Below, one piece after another: positions 46,066-55,453 of a stretch of DNA of 64,000 nucleotides. The DNA comes from Fuerstiella sp. GTDB lineage: Bacteria > Planctomycetota > Planctomycetia > Planctomycetales > Planctomycetaceae. The stretch's first letter is position 1. Every line of letters begins with the position of its first letter. The stretch spans positions 16,962 to 80,961 of the forward strand of contig JALHMY010000038.1 in NCBI GenBank assembly GCA_022843805.1, in the 5' to 3' direction. The notes under the pieces are model-generated. The model saw only the letters and a list, made by a program, of their open reading frames with translations. It was not told the DNA's origin and did not search any database. The translations under genes were made by a program, and so were the position numbers.

Positions 46066-48990
46066 TCAGATCCCGGCTGCCGGGCCGCTGATATCCGTAT
46101 GACGAAGCTTCTGGTTCGCCTCTGCAGTCGTCTGTACATCGTCTGAGCCGGAGGCCAGCTTCGTTGCAGTGCTGATTTTCCTCGGCCAGTAAAGTCGGTG
46201 CAGTCTCACGGCAAGTTCCCCCAGTGAGCCCACAATCAGCACGCCCATCAGCCAGTTCAGCAATGGCACCTGCATGACGTTGAGCACACTCGCCGTTCCG
46301 AAGACCAGAGCCGAAATGACGAGCACTGCCAGAAGCAGGAATCGAACCGTCAGCCCACTTCTGGCCTTCCGCAGCGTATGAGTTGCCAGCGCCTTTTCTG
46401 CTGAATGGAGGGCGATTTCACGGAAAGAGTTGGTCTTGTGACGAAGTGAAACGACGTCAATTTTCGGTCGTGGTACTGAAGGATCTGCGGTACTGTCTCC
46501 CCCATTCCGTCGGTCGCTGGCTCGCCGGTCACCGGTCCGGCGATCGTTGGCCTGCCGCTCAGCATCCGATAAATGGCCGCCTTCCGATTGAATCTGAGAA
46601 GCACTGATCGCAGCCGGATCGTCCTTCCTGTTCAGAAGTTTTGACATGTACTGCCGGACATAATCATCGTGTTCATCTTCAGGTTTGGCACTGAAGTGAT
46701 CAAACTCGTTCGAAACAGATGAGTGCCGCACGTCATTGTCGACTTCCGATTCCTCGGCCCTCGAAAGTTCTGCAGGTTCGATTGGCGGCGCAGCTTTCAA
46801 TCCGGCATCGGAAAACCCGGCCCTCTTCTTCAAATCAAACAGGCCGGCCAGCTCGGCTCGCAGATTGCTGATTCCCGCCATGTTCCCGGATTCCGAAGGC
46901 TGAGTTTCGGAGACAGGGGATGGTTCTTCATCCGCCCTGTCGGCAATCACCGGTGCGGATCCCGTGTACCATGCCGGAAGCGAGTGAACAAGATCTTCTT
47001 TCGCTCGTTCAAGACGATGTCGAGCATCCAGATGTTCGCTGTTACTGAGTGAAGATTCTTCCCGTGCTGAAAAAGGACGGTCAGTGGATTCTGAAAACGA
47101 TTCGTATTTTCGGTACTCATCGTCTTCGGTAAAGTTGTCCCAGGGATCTGAGCTGTCAAACCGGGCACTGACCCCTTCACTGGAGTGAGTTATCGGTTCC
47201 GGCGGGCCGTCCGCAGACGCCGTTACGTATTCCAGCCGATGCTTCAGCGATTCGATGATCTGACGGCGTTCTTCAGCCTCTGAACGAAGTTTTCTGATTT
47301 CTTCTTCGAATGCCTGGTTTTTGCTGACAATTTCTGCGGCCTTTTTGAGGCCCTCGCGAGCCCGGGACAGCTCCGCTTCCAGCACTTCAGTACAATCTGC
47401 ATACTCTTTGTTCTGCTGCTCCAAAGCCGATGTCCGCAAATGCGATGCCTGCTGAACCCGCAGCAATTCCAGCCGCAGCTGCTCAATTTCCAGAAGCAGG
47501 CGTTGTTCCACGTCACTGACCTGACGTCCGGTTTCCTGATCGATAGCTGACTTCTGAAGATTATCAGCTGCTGCTGAAAGTTGCCTGTTCCGTGCTTCTT
47601 CATCCTGCTCAATCGTTTCTCCGTCATTGAATTGACCAGAGGTCTCCCTCTTCCTCCGACAGAGCAGCCAGAGTGGGAGTGAAATGCCGCAAAGTAAAAG
47701 TCCCGCGGCCATCAGAATCAGCTGCATTCCGCCAGCATTGACGCTGACAGCAGCCTCAGAAATCCCTGCGTCGCCAGTGTCTGCTGTTGTGGCCGGCAGC
47801 GCCTCGGCCGGGTTGTTTTGCGGCACAGTGCCGGATTCAGGAAGACTGGCCATGAGTGCGGGAGCGGCCGATGGAGTCGGCTTTTGTAATGTGACGACTG
47901 CCTGACAGGTCATACCCTCCCGATCTGTTGCCTGCACTGTCAGCCGGTATTCCCCCGGGTTCCACTGTTGTATTTTAAGCGGGTCACAGATCCGAAGATC
48001 TCCGCTGAAAGCGTCCAGAGAGAAGCCACCATCGGAAGGATCGTCAGTCAGATGGTAAGTCAGACTGTCTTCACAGTCAGGATCCACGGCAGCAATGCGC
48101 CCGACGAAGTCGCCACTGACAGGCACCGGAGAAAGATTCACAGTTGAATTTTCGAGCCGAGGAGGCTCATTGGTATCCGTGACACTGACTTTGATCTGCG
48201 CATTGGCGGAAAGTCCGTTTCGATCGACAGCGCGCAGATGTAACTGAAACTCCGATCGCTGTTCAAAATCCGGTACTGCATTTCCGATCCGCAGCATTCC
48301 GGTGGATTCATCAATTTCGAATCGGCTTCCCTCATTCCCGGAAACAATTGAGTATGTGAGGCGATCGTCTTTATCTTCGTCGGAAGCGGTAACCGCTCCC
48401 AGTACTGTGTGAGGCTGGCTGTTTTCATCAATGGACAGATGCTGTTTCTGAAATGAGGGAGCTTCAGGATTATCACGAAGTTGGATCAGGACATGAAACA
48501 CCTGCCGGCTCTTTGAAATCGCCGGAAGATTATTCGGAGCTGCACCCGATTCCAGCAGAGACGCGATGAACTCCTCACGAAACTGATCCGCGTCAGGGTC
48601 TGTCTGCTCAGCCGTAATTTCGAGGCGAAACTCGGGAGTGACTTCAAAATTGAGCGACCGTCCGTCTGTAATCGTCAGTACGCCGGTGCTGCCATCGACT
48701 TCGAATGCATTCCGGGTGTTGCCTCCGGTAATCTGATACACGGAGCCGGGCAGGGCCGGGAAATTTTTCAGCGGAACAATGCTGCCGTCAGGCAGATTCT
48801 CTTCAATTTCTGCGTTGAACGAATTAATGTCATCCGCAGGGGTCTCTGCAGGCGCAGCATCAACCGACGTCTCCTGAAGCATTTTCAGCAATGTCAGCGC
48901 CGTCGATACATTCGGAATAACGGTACCAGGCGGCAGGCTGTTCAGAACGGCCCCACCACACAAAATCACAGGCAGCAGAATAAGATACAT
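46066..48990 (-). CDS. Cadherin-domain protein with membrane helix, coiled coil and two C-terminal helices
   Basis: 974 residues. A signal or anchor helix (1-17) is followed by cadherin-like domains: one imperfect (about 60-175) and two clear ones (180-275, 280-370) with LTYSIVSGNEGSRFEID, VTASDEDKDD and DTNEPP calcium motifs. A membrane helix (422-444) ends in CRRKRE. Then comes a coiled coil (about 480-590), a long acidic low-complexity region, and two membrane helices near 880-930. The layout suggests an adhesion-type ectodomain joined to a long cytoplasmic part. No family covers the whole protein to my knowledge. It is transcribed alone. Confidence 0.82.
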   Translation of the reverse strand: MYLILLPVILCGGAVLNSLPPGTVIPNVSTALTLLKMLQETSVDAAPAETPADDINSFNAEIEENLPDGSIVPLKNFPALPGSVYQITGGNTRNAFEVDGSTGVLTITDGRSLNFEVTPEFRLEITAEQTDPDADQFREEFIASLLESGAAPNNLPAISKSRQVFHVLIQLRDNPEAPSFQKQHLSIDENSQPHTVLGAVTASDEDKDDRLTYSIVSGNEGSRFEIDESTGMLRIGNAVPDFEQRSEFQLHLRAVDRNGLSANAQIKVSVTDTNEPPRLENSTVNLSPVPVSGDFVGRIAAVDPDCEDSLTYHLTDDPSDGGFSLDAFSGDLRICDPLKIQQWNPGEYRLTVQATDREGMTCQAVVTLQKPTPSAAPALMASLPESGTVPQNNPAEALPATTADTGDAGISEAAVSVNAGGMQLILMAAGLLLCGISLPLWLLCRRKRETSGQFNDGETIEQDEEARNRQLSAAADNLQKSAIDQETGRQVSDVEQRLLLEIEQLRLELLRVQQASHLRTSALEQQNKEYADCTEVLEAELSRAREGLKKAAEIVSKNQAFEEEIRKLRSEAEERRQIIESLKHRLEYVTASADGPPEPITHSSEGVSARFDSSDPWDNFTEDDEYRKYESFSESTDRPFSAREESSLSNSEHLDARHRLERAKEDLVHSLPAWYTGSAPVIADRADEEPSPVSETQPSESGNMAGISNLRAELAGLFDLKKRAGFSDAGLKAAPPIEPAELSRAEESEVDNDVRHSSVSNEFDHFSAKPEDEHDDYVRQYMSKLLNRKDDPAAISASQIQSEGGHLSDAERQANDRRTGDRRASDRRNGGDSTADPSVPRPKIDVVSLRHKTNSFREIALHSAEKALATHTLRKARSGLTVRFLLLAVLVISALVFGTASVLNVMQVPLLNWLMGVLIVGSLGELAVRLHRLYWPRKISTATKLASGSDDVQTTAEANQKLRHTDISGPAAGI

Positions 48991-49465
48991 CTTCAGATTT
49001 CCGGACTAAATCAGGTCACGGCGCGCAGCGGCTTCTGTCAGGGACACAATTGCAGATTAGTCCATGCTGAAGGAACTGAAGTAGCGACTATGCAATTGGG
49101 GTGAGTTTGTGCCACAAGGGATGCTCCCGGCTTCACGAACGCCGAAAAAATGATGCCGGGAGATTATGACGGATATCCCCGATGCGCCCGCATCCTGCGA
49201 TATTGACTGTTGTGATGCCGGACTGCCGCATGTTGAGACCGCTGAATTCGCTGGAATCGGTACGACATGACTTCAATGCTTCTTCCGTCCCTTCCACATG
49301 TTTAATACCGCCCGGCTGGTGCTTTCGAAGAGGACCCTGATTTCGTCAAACGTGGCTCGTGATTTGAACGTGGATTTCCCGAACCTTCTCTCTGAAGGGA
49401 TTCCATTTGGCCTGCTGACGGTAGTATGGGTGTTAACCCTGAGTCAGCAACAAGGATGTAAAGAA
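48991..49465. other. Divergent intergenic region
   Basis: About 475 bp between the cadherin protein gene (leftward) and the LRR lipoprotein gene (rightward). A frame open from 49298 runs into the LRR gene but lacks an RBS. No operator or terminator was recognised. Confidence 0.4.
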
Positions 49466-51091
49466 ATGGCGAAACTGACTGCAAAGTATGTGGTGACGTA
49501 CCGGCCACACCTGACTCTTGGAACGCTTTTTCTGAGCGGCGGACTGCTGCTGAGCGGGTGCCAGACGCCGGAACGCTCGCGGTCAGTCCGACCGGTGATT
49601 AGCGCGGGAATGTCTCGTCCCGCAGCTTCGGTCTCGCAGGCTCCCCTGCCGACTCCACAGTTTGACGACTCGCAGGAAACTCCATTACCCCCGGACAGCT
49701 CAGCGGAGACCGCGGAGATCGAACCGCCGATGACGGATGATCCGTCGGCAGACTCTTCGGCTTCAGTAACGCAGCTGCCGGAGATTCCCTATGAAGCACC
49801 AGAATCCGATGAGCCGCAAATTTCTCAGGAAGCAAACACGGACGCGGAAATCTCGGAAGATGTTTTTGCCGTGATCGCTGCACTCGGCGGCGGAATCGAA
49901 CGCAATGAACAGGGAGAGCCGACTACAATTGACCTGTCGTTTACCGATGTGAAGGATTTGCAGTGGCAGCAGCTGGCAACTCTGACGACACTAACGACGC
50001 TCGATTTGACCGGCACATCCATTGACGACAGCGGACTCTCCGCCATCACGCAGATTTCGTCGCTCCGTTCTCTGAAGCTTAAGGGTACAGCGATCAGTGA
50101 CACAGGTCTCAGGAGGCTGTCGTCCCTTGAAAATCTGCTTCTTCTGGACGTTTCGCGTACAAAAATCACGAGCGACGGACTCACTCAGGCGTCGGCATGG
50201 AAAAAGCTGACATACCTGTCACTGAACAATACGGCTGTCTCTGATGCCGGCCTTCAGCATTTGTATGCCCTGCAGCAGCTGAAGGGACTCAACATTATGC
50301 GAACGTCAGTGACGGCAGAAGGCGTCGCGGCAATCCAGAAAACACTTCCAGGCTGCCTGGTGATCACTCAGACGGGAGAAGAAGCACAACCTCTTCGCAA
50401 AGATAATCAGGCCGACGGCTCGAAGCCCGATCAGACGTCATTCCTGAGTCCGTCAGCAGACAACCGGAAAGATACGCAGCTTGCACAAATGACCGAACTG
50501 GCATCTCGGCAGCCACAGCTGGCCATTCATCTTTCGCTGGTGTATTCAGGAAACGGACAGTGGCCGGAAGCTGCTCAGATTCTTCAGGCGGCAGCCGACG
50601 CGAACGATGCAGATCCTGAACTTCGTTTTCGTCTGGGAGAAGCACTGGCTCACAGCGGCCTCGACAAAGACGCTCTGGACTGTCTTCGGCAGTCCGTGGG
50701 TGATGGCGCGGCCAGCTACACCATGGGCCTGATTGCCTATGAAAGTATGCTGAGAAGCTGCGAACAGCATTTTGAACGGGCAGTGCAGGCCAATCCGGAA
50801 CTTGTCGCGGCTCGAATTCGGCTGCAGGAAGTTCGCCAGGAACTGGCAAACGCACGCAATCAGCCTCTGCCTTTTGAAACGGCATCGGGCACGGGAGCCA
50901 GCCCACTGGTTATTCCCGGCACCCATACGTATCGAGCAGACATCGCTCAGTCAGGACCGGTAACTCGCCAGACGAGTATGCCAGTGTGGAAACAGTCCGG
51001 TTACTCAGATACCAACGGGCGACAGAACGCGCCGACGCCATCCATTGCTTCTCAGCGTTCCGGAATTTCCACTCAGCCAGCGGGACTCTGA
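49466..51091 (+). CDS. LRR- and TPR-like lipoprotein
   Basis: 542 residues from the ATG at 49466, which follows AAGGA and yields a signal peptide with lipobox LLSGC; the frame extends to 49298. An acidic Pro/Ser-rich stretch (about 40-130) is followed by five leucine-rich repeats of the form LTTLDLTGTSIDDSGL (about 170-290), typical of planctomycete LRRs. A tetratricopeptide-like part follows (ASRQPQLAIHLSLVYSGNGQWPEA, ADPELRFRLGEALAHSGLDK). The C-terminus is low complexity. It is probably a periplasmic scaffold; no partner is identified. Confidence 0.8.
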   Translation: MAKLTAKYVVTYRPHLTLGTLFLSGGLLLSGCQTPERSRSVRPVISAGMSRPAASVSQAPLPTPQFDDSQETPLPPDSSAETAEIEPPMTDDPSADSSASVTQLPEIPYEAPESDEPQISQEANTDAEISEDVFAVIAALGGGIERNEQGEPTTIDLSFTDVKDLQWQQLATLTTLTTLDLTGTSIDDSGLSAITQISSLRSLKLKGTAISDTGLRRLSSLENLLLLDVSRTKITSDGLTQASAWKKLTYLSLNNTAVSDAGLQHLYALQQLKGLNIMRTSVTAEGVAAIQKTLPGCLVITQTGEEAQPLRKDNQADGSKPDQTSFLSPSADNRKDTQLAQMTELASRQPQLAIHLSLVYSGNGQWPEAAQILQAAADANDADPELRFRLGEALAHSGLDKDALDCLRQSVGDGAASYTMGLIAYESMLRSCEQHFERAVQANPELVAARIRLQEVRQELANARNQPLPFETASGTGASPLVIPGTHTYRADIAQSGPVTRQTSMPVWKQSGYSDTNGRQNAPTPSIASQRSGISTQPAGL

Positions 51092-51117
51092 ACACCCGGA
51101 CCCGGCCGAAAAAATGT

Positions 51118-51160
51118 AAGCGTGATGAATGTGGGAAGACATCCATCACGCTTTGCTTTT
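51118..51160. terminator. Bidirectional terminator between convergent genes
   Basis: AAGCGTGATG (51118-51127) pairs with CATCACGCTT (51144-51153), followed by TGCTTTT on the plus strand and by ACATTTTTTC on the minus strand. It lies between the LRR gene end (51091) and the propeller gene end (51167), so it serves both. Confidence 0.8.
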
Positions 51161-51166
51161 CGCCAT

Positions 51167-52480
51167 TTACTTTGCCAGATCCACACAAATGATTTCACTG
51201 TCATTTCGAATATATGCGTGGCGATTGGCGAAGGCTGGCATGCTCCAGACCACATCCCTTCCGAACGCTGTATTGGTCTGACTGATCACCTTTGCCCGAT
51301 CAATTTCGCTGTAACCATCGGGCCCCAGACGGGCAATCACCAGTTCTCCCAGTTCGTTGAACATCCAGAAGTGATCTTCATGGCGTACCATGAACGCTGT
51401 CTCTGATCCGGCAGGTCGCTTTCCGATGACATCGGAAGTTTCCCACAATCGTTCACCGTCCGGGATTCTGACTGCTCGCAGCACACCCTTCTGATCAAAG
51501 CCGTAAACGACGTCGTCAATCACAAACGGCTGCACATTGACCGGACAAATGATGCCGTTTTTGTCTCGCCAGACCTCCTCAGCGGCAGGCTTTTTTGGGT
51601 CCATTTTCAGCAGCAGACTTCGATTGCTGTAACCGGCGACATACAGGTACTCACCAACCATCAGTGGCGACATGATGATTGAGCCATTCGATGCTTCATA
51701 GGGAACCGACCAGTACTGTTTTCCAGTCTCCGGATCAATCGATGTGACGGCATCGGGCTTAAGCAGAATCAGCTGTCGTACCCCGCCGTATTCAATAATC
51801 GTTGGAGGACAGTAACCCTGCTCAGGTGCTGTGCTGCTGCGCCAGATTTCCTTTCCCGTGAGTTTGTTCAGGGCAACAATATGCGATCCGGCACCTCCGG
51901 CAAGAGTCAGCAGTTTGTCACCGTCGATCAGCGGATGGGCCGCATATCCCCACAGGGCGGCTTTCGTTCCGTACTCGGTTTTCAGATCCTTTGACCAGAG
52001 CACTTTCCCGGTCGCTGCTTCGAAGGCGATCAGGTGACCTTCTGCTCCGAGACTGTAAACGCGATCTCCGTCAACCGTTGGAGTACATCGGGGACCAGCT
52101 GGGTAAGACACCGTGTATTTGACCGGATATTCGTGTGTCCAGATGACACGACCGGTGGCTTCGTCAAGACCGTGAACTCGTTCATTTCCCGTGTATTCTT
52201 CACGCTGAAAGTTATCAACCTTAACATTCTGCGATGTCACATAGTCAGTGATGTACACTCGTCCGTCCGCAACGGCCGGGCCTGAGTAACCACCGGCAAT
52301 CGGTGTTCGCCAGAGAATCTTTGGGCCGCCTTCCGGGAACTTGGTAACGATACCGGTTTCCCGCCAGACATTGTCTCGCTGCGGCCCCATCCACTGTGGC
52401 CAGTCAGCCGCCATTGCAGCGGAGCTGGTCAGGAGTACGGAACTGGTCAGGAGCAAAATGCAACACATTCGAACAAACAT
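51167..52480 (-). CDS. PQQ-type beta-propeller protein, exported
   Basis: 437 residues from the ATG at 52480, which follows CGGAG; an in-frame ATG at 52495 is close. The signal peptide is LLLTSSVLLTSSAAMAA. The mature part begins DWPQWMGPQRDNVWRETG and continues as a WD-like propeller with PQQ/BamB blades (GRVIWTHEYPV, GKVLWSKDLKTEYG, TGKEIWRSSTAPEQG, GKQYWSVPYEA). No dehydrogenase active-site disulfide or other catalytic residues are visible, so it is more likely a binding or scaffold propeller than a quinoprotein dehydrogenase. Planctomycetes carry many such proteins. Confidence 0.85.
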   Translation of the reverse strand: MFVRMCCILLLTSSVLLTSSAAMAADWPQWMGPQRDNVWRETGIVTKFPEGGPKILWRTPIAGGYSGPAVADGRVYITDYVTSQNVKVDNFQREEYTGNERVHGLDEATGRVIWTHEYPVKYTVSYPAGPRCTPTVDGDRVYSLGAEGHLIAFEAATGKVLWSKDLKTEYGTKAALWGYAAHPLIDGDKLLTLAGGAGSHIVALNKLTGKEIWRSSTAPEQGYCPPTIIEYGGVRQLILLKPDAVTSIDPETGKQYWSVPYEASNGSIIMSPLMVGEYLYVAGYSNRSLLLKMDPKKPAAEEVWRDKNGIICPVNVQPFVIDDVVYGFDQKGVLRAVRIPDGERLWETSDVIGKRPAGSETAFMVRHEDHFWMFNELGELVIARLGPDGYSEIDRAKVISQTNTAFGRDVVWSMPAFANRHAYIRNDSEIICVDLAK

Positions 52481-52774
52481 AGATATCTCCGACATGCAGA
52501 AACGGACTGGTCAGAATCAGAATCGCTGAAAGCAATTGTATACGACGGCAAAGATTACTAAACGGTGATCATTACTGAACCCGCAGTCATTTGTGGTGTC
52601 ATAGCGCAGTCAGCAGACGTGTTTTATACTGGTTACCAGGAAACGGCCAGCAAACAGAATCTTCCGGTCGCCTGGACGGAGCCGGAGAACTACAATCGCG
52701 TTTCCACCCGTTCGGGTCTTTGTTTATCCTTCAGTCTGTCTTTGAAAAGCAGTTCGCTCATAAAAAGCCCCGAA

Positions 52775-53767
52775 ATGGAATCGACCTCTCCCGGACCAGT
52801 GTCAGTTCCCCTGACACCTGTCATCCCGACAGTGACATCAACTTCTGAAAGGCGATCTGAAGCGACTGCCGCTGGTGGTGCAAAGACATGGCTGCCCGAG
52901 CTGGCGCTCGTCGGTGTGGCGGTCATCTGGGGAGTCAACATCCCCGTAATGAAGAGCGGACTCGATCATATCGATCGGTACTCCTTTAATGCCCTGCGAC
53001 TGGCCCTTTCGGCTGTTGTCCTTGTGCTGCTTGGCTGGAATGAACTGCGATGCGGCCAGCGGCCTCGTTCGAACCTGCGGTTTCATCAGGTACTGATTTA
53101 TGCCGGACTGGCCTCGGTCATCTATCAGTATCTCTTTCTGCTGGGTGTCTCCCGCGCGACATCAGCCAATGCAGGACTGATCGTTGCAACAATCCCTATG
53201 TGGACGGCACTGGCGGCTCGAGTCTTCTTAAAGGAACAGCTGCCATGGCTGGGCTGGTTCGGTCTGCTGGCAGCTCTGACCGGCACACTCATTGTTACGT
53301 TAAGTAAAACGGCCATCGGACCTGTAAAGGGCAGCCTCGCGGGAAATCTGTTTATGCTCGGTGCAGCCCTCAGCTGGGCTTGTGCGACGGTCTACAGCCG
53401 ACCACTGATGAAAGCCATTTCACCCATTCAGTTGTCTGCGTGTGCCTCCGTAATCGGACTTCCATTTCATGTACTGATTGCACTTCACTCGCTCCCTCAG
53501 AGCCTGCCGCTGCTGAGCGATGGAGCGGTCTGGTATCCGATCGTTTATTCCGGAGTGTTTTCGACCGGACTGGCGCTCGCAATGTGGAATTATGGAGTCC
53601 GCCACGCCGGTGCAGCACAGGCGGCCATCTTTCAGAATCTGATTCCCGCCATCGCAATTTTTACGGCATGGCTGTTCCGGGGAGAACAAATTACACTGCC
53701 ACAGATCACTGGTGGTGCAATGATCATCATTGGACTGCTGATCATGCGACGCAGCCGAAATCAATAG
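52775..53767 (+). CDS. EamA-family (DMT) transporter
   Basis: Inner-membrane exporter-like protein, 331 residues from the ATG at 52775; an upstream frame to 52565 lacks an RBS and family features. It has ten hydrophobic segments in two EamA repeats: ELALVGVAVIWGVNIPVMK, RLALSAVVLVLLGW, AGLIVATIPMWTALAARVFLKE and NLFMLGAALSWACATVYSRP, with NYGVRHAGAAQAAIFQNLIP in the second. EamA proteins export metabolites such as amino acids; the substrate is unknown. The gene stands alone. Confidence 0.88.
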   Translation: MESTSPGPVSVPLTPVIPTVTSTSERRSEATAAGGAKTWLPELALVGVAVIWGVNIPVMKSGLDHIDRYSFNALRLALSAVVLVLLGWNELRCGQRPRSNLRFHQVLIYAGLASVIYQYLFLLGVSRATSANAGLIVATIPMWTALAARVFLKEQLPWLGWFGLLAALTGTLIVTLSKTAIGPVKGSLAGNLFMLGAALSWACATVYSRPLMKAISPIQLSACASVIGLPFHVLIALHSLPQSLPLLSDGAVWYPIVYSGVFSTGLALAMWNYGVRHAGAAQAAIFQNLIPAIAIFTAWLFRGEQITLPQITGGAMIIIGLLIMRRSRNQ

Positions 53768-53958
53768 CGGGCCGCTGATGTCGTCGAAAATCCGACAACA
53801 GGTCCCTGCTGGGCCGCAGTGACTGTCCTGCCAGCCTCTTGCGAAAGCCTGATAGTCCCATTAGCATTGTCGAATCAGCGACATGCCAATCCGGAACACC
53901 GGGTCGGAGACTCAATCAGTCGGTCGCTGACCTGAATTTGCGATCAGGAAAAGACAGT

Positions 53959-55389
53959 ATGCGATCATCGGCTCTGCAGTCATCCGCTCTGCCATTAAAA
54001 AATGCGCGTGCCACGAAATACGGATTGCCGTGTGCCGGCCCCCTCCGTCGGCGGGAGTTCATGCGAATTGGCACACTGGCGCTCGGCGGACTGACCCTGC
54101 CGGAGCTGCTTGCTCAGCGTGCTCAGGCCGGCATCTCTTCTGATCCGGAAACCTCGGTCATTCTTTTCTGGATGTGGGGTGGTCCAAGCCAGTTTGAAAC
54201 CTGGGATATGAAACCCGACGCACCGTCAGAATTCCGCGGACCGCTGAAGCCGATTTCAACGACCGTGCCCGGTATGGATATTTGTGAATACATGCCAAAG
54301 CAGGCACAGCGAGCTGATCGATTTTCTCTGATTCGATCTCTCCATCATGAAATGTCGGCACACAATGATGGCAGTATTGAGGTACTCACCGGAAAAACGC
54401 CCACGGTTCCCGATCCGACCTCTCAGGCTCGATCGGAACACCCTGACTTTGGCATGATTACGGGCTGGAAACGTGGTCTGCGATCTGATGGCCTGCCCCA
54501 ATATGTGGGGCTGCAGAAAGCCCCGTTTATGACGAACCCGGGTTATCTGGGAGTCAGTCATCGGGCATTCGAAACGGGGGATCCTTCCAAAACGGAATTT
54601 GCTCCTGACAATCTGCAGCTGGCTACCGGCGTTGACAACAATCGGCTCGACCATCGACGGTCCCTTCTAAAACAGTTCGACGGATTTCGTGAGGATATCG
54701 ATCGGCTGGTTTCTGTGAATGGAGTCGATCGATTTCGAACGGCCGCGTTCACGATGCTGACCAGCAGGAAAGTTGTCGACGCATTCGATATTTCTCAGGA
54801 ATCTCCCGAGGTGCGTGATCGCTATGGTCGGCATCGCTGGGGACAAAGCTGCCTGCTGGCAAGACGTCTTGCAGAAGCAGGTACGGCAGTCATTAATATT
54901 GATGCCACGGCTCCCAATGACACAACAAAACACTTCAGCTGGGATGATCACGCGGGCGCGTTTCATCTTGACTACGCTCAGCGGGAGCGATTGCCACAGA
55001 TGGATCAGGCACTCTGTGCACTCATTGATGATATCTTCGATCGAGGACTCGATCGTCGAGTGATGATCATTGCCTGCGGAGAATTCGGCAGGACTCCCCG
55101 AGTGACACATGCTCCAAAGAACTTCTCAGACCAGATCGGACTGGGCCGGGACCACTGGCCTCACGCCTTTAGTGCACTGATCTCCGGCGGCGGTTTGCGC
55201 ATGGGTCAGGTTGTGGGTGAAACGAATGCCCACGGTGAGTATCCCATTCGGGATCGTGTGACTCCTCAGGATCTGCTGGCAACCGTCTATTCACATCTCG
55301 GTATCGACTTTACTCAGGCGATCAAAGACCTTTCGGGACGCCCCGTACCCATCCTGCATCATGGTCAGCCAATTCCCCAGCTGATCTGA
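53959..55389 (+). CDS. DUF1501 protein (Tat-exported)
   Basis: 476 residues from the ATG at 53959, preceded by AGGAAAAG; a frame to 53839 exists upstream. A long N-terminal extension precedes the Tat-like signal RRREFMRIGTLALGGLTL. DUF1501 landmarks are ILFWMWGGPSQFETWDMKP, FSLIRSLHHEMSAHNDG, WGQSCLLARRLAEAGTAVI and CGEFGRTPR. DUF1501 belongs to the alkaline-phosphatase/sulfatase-like superfamily, but its reaction is not established. In planctomycetes it usually pairs with a DUF1549/DUF1553 gene; here that partner is missing. Confidence 0.92.
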   Translation: MRSSALQSSALPLKNARATKYGLPCAGPLRRREFMRIGTLALGGLTLPELLAQRAQAGISSDPETSVILFWMWGGPSQFETWDMKPDAPSEFRGPLKPISTTVPGMDICEYMPKQAQRADRFSLIRSLHHEMSAHNDGSIEVLTGKTPTVPDPTSQARSEHPDFGMITGWKRGLRSDGLPQYVGLQKAPFMTNPGYLGVSHRAFETGDPSKTEFAPDNLQLATGVDNNRLDHRRSLLKQFDGFREDIDRLVSVNGVDRFRTAAFTMLTSRKVVDAFDISQESPEVRDRYGRHRWGQSCLLARRLAEAGTAVINIDATAPNDTTKHFSWDDHAGAFHLDYAQRERLPQMDQALCALIDDIFDRGLDRRVMIIACGEFGRTPRVTHAPKNFSDQIGLGRDHWPHAFSALISGGGLRMGQVVGETNAHGEYPIRDRVTPQDLLATVYSHLGIDFTQAIKDLSGRPVPILHHGQPIPQLI

Positions 55390-55453
55390 TGCACTCAGCC
55401 GGGAACACCTCTCGCTCTCCGGATCATGCAGAAGCTGGAAACGATCCGACTCA

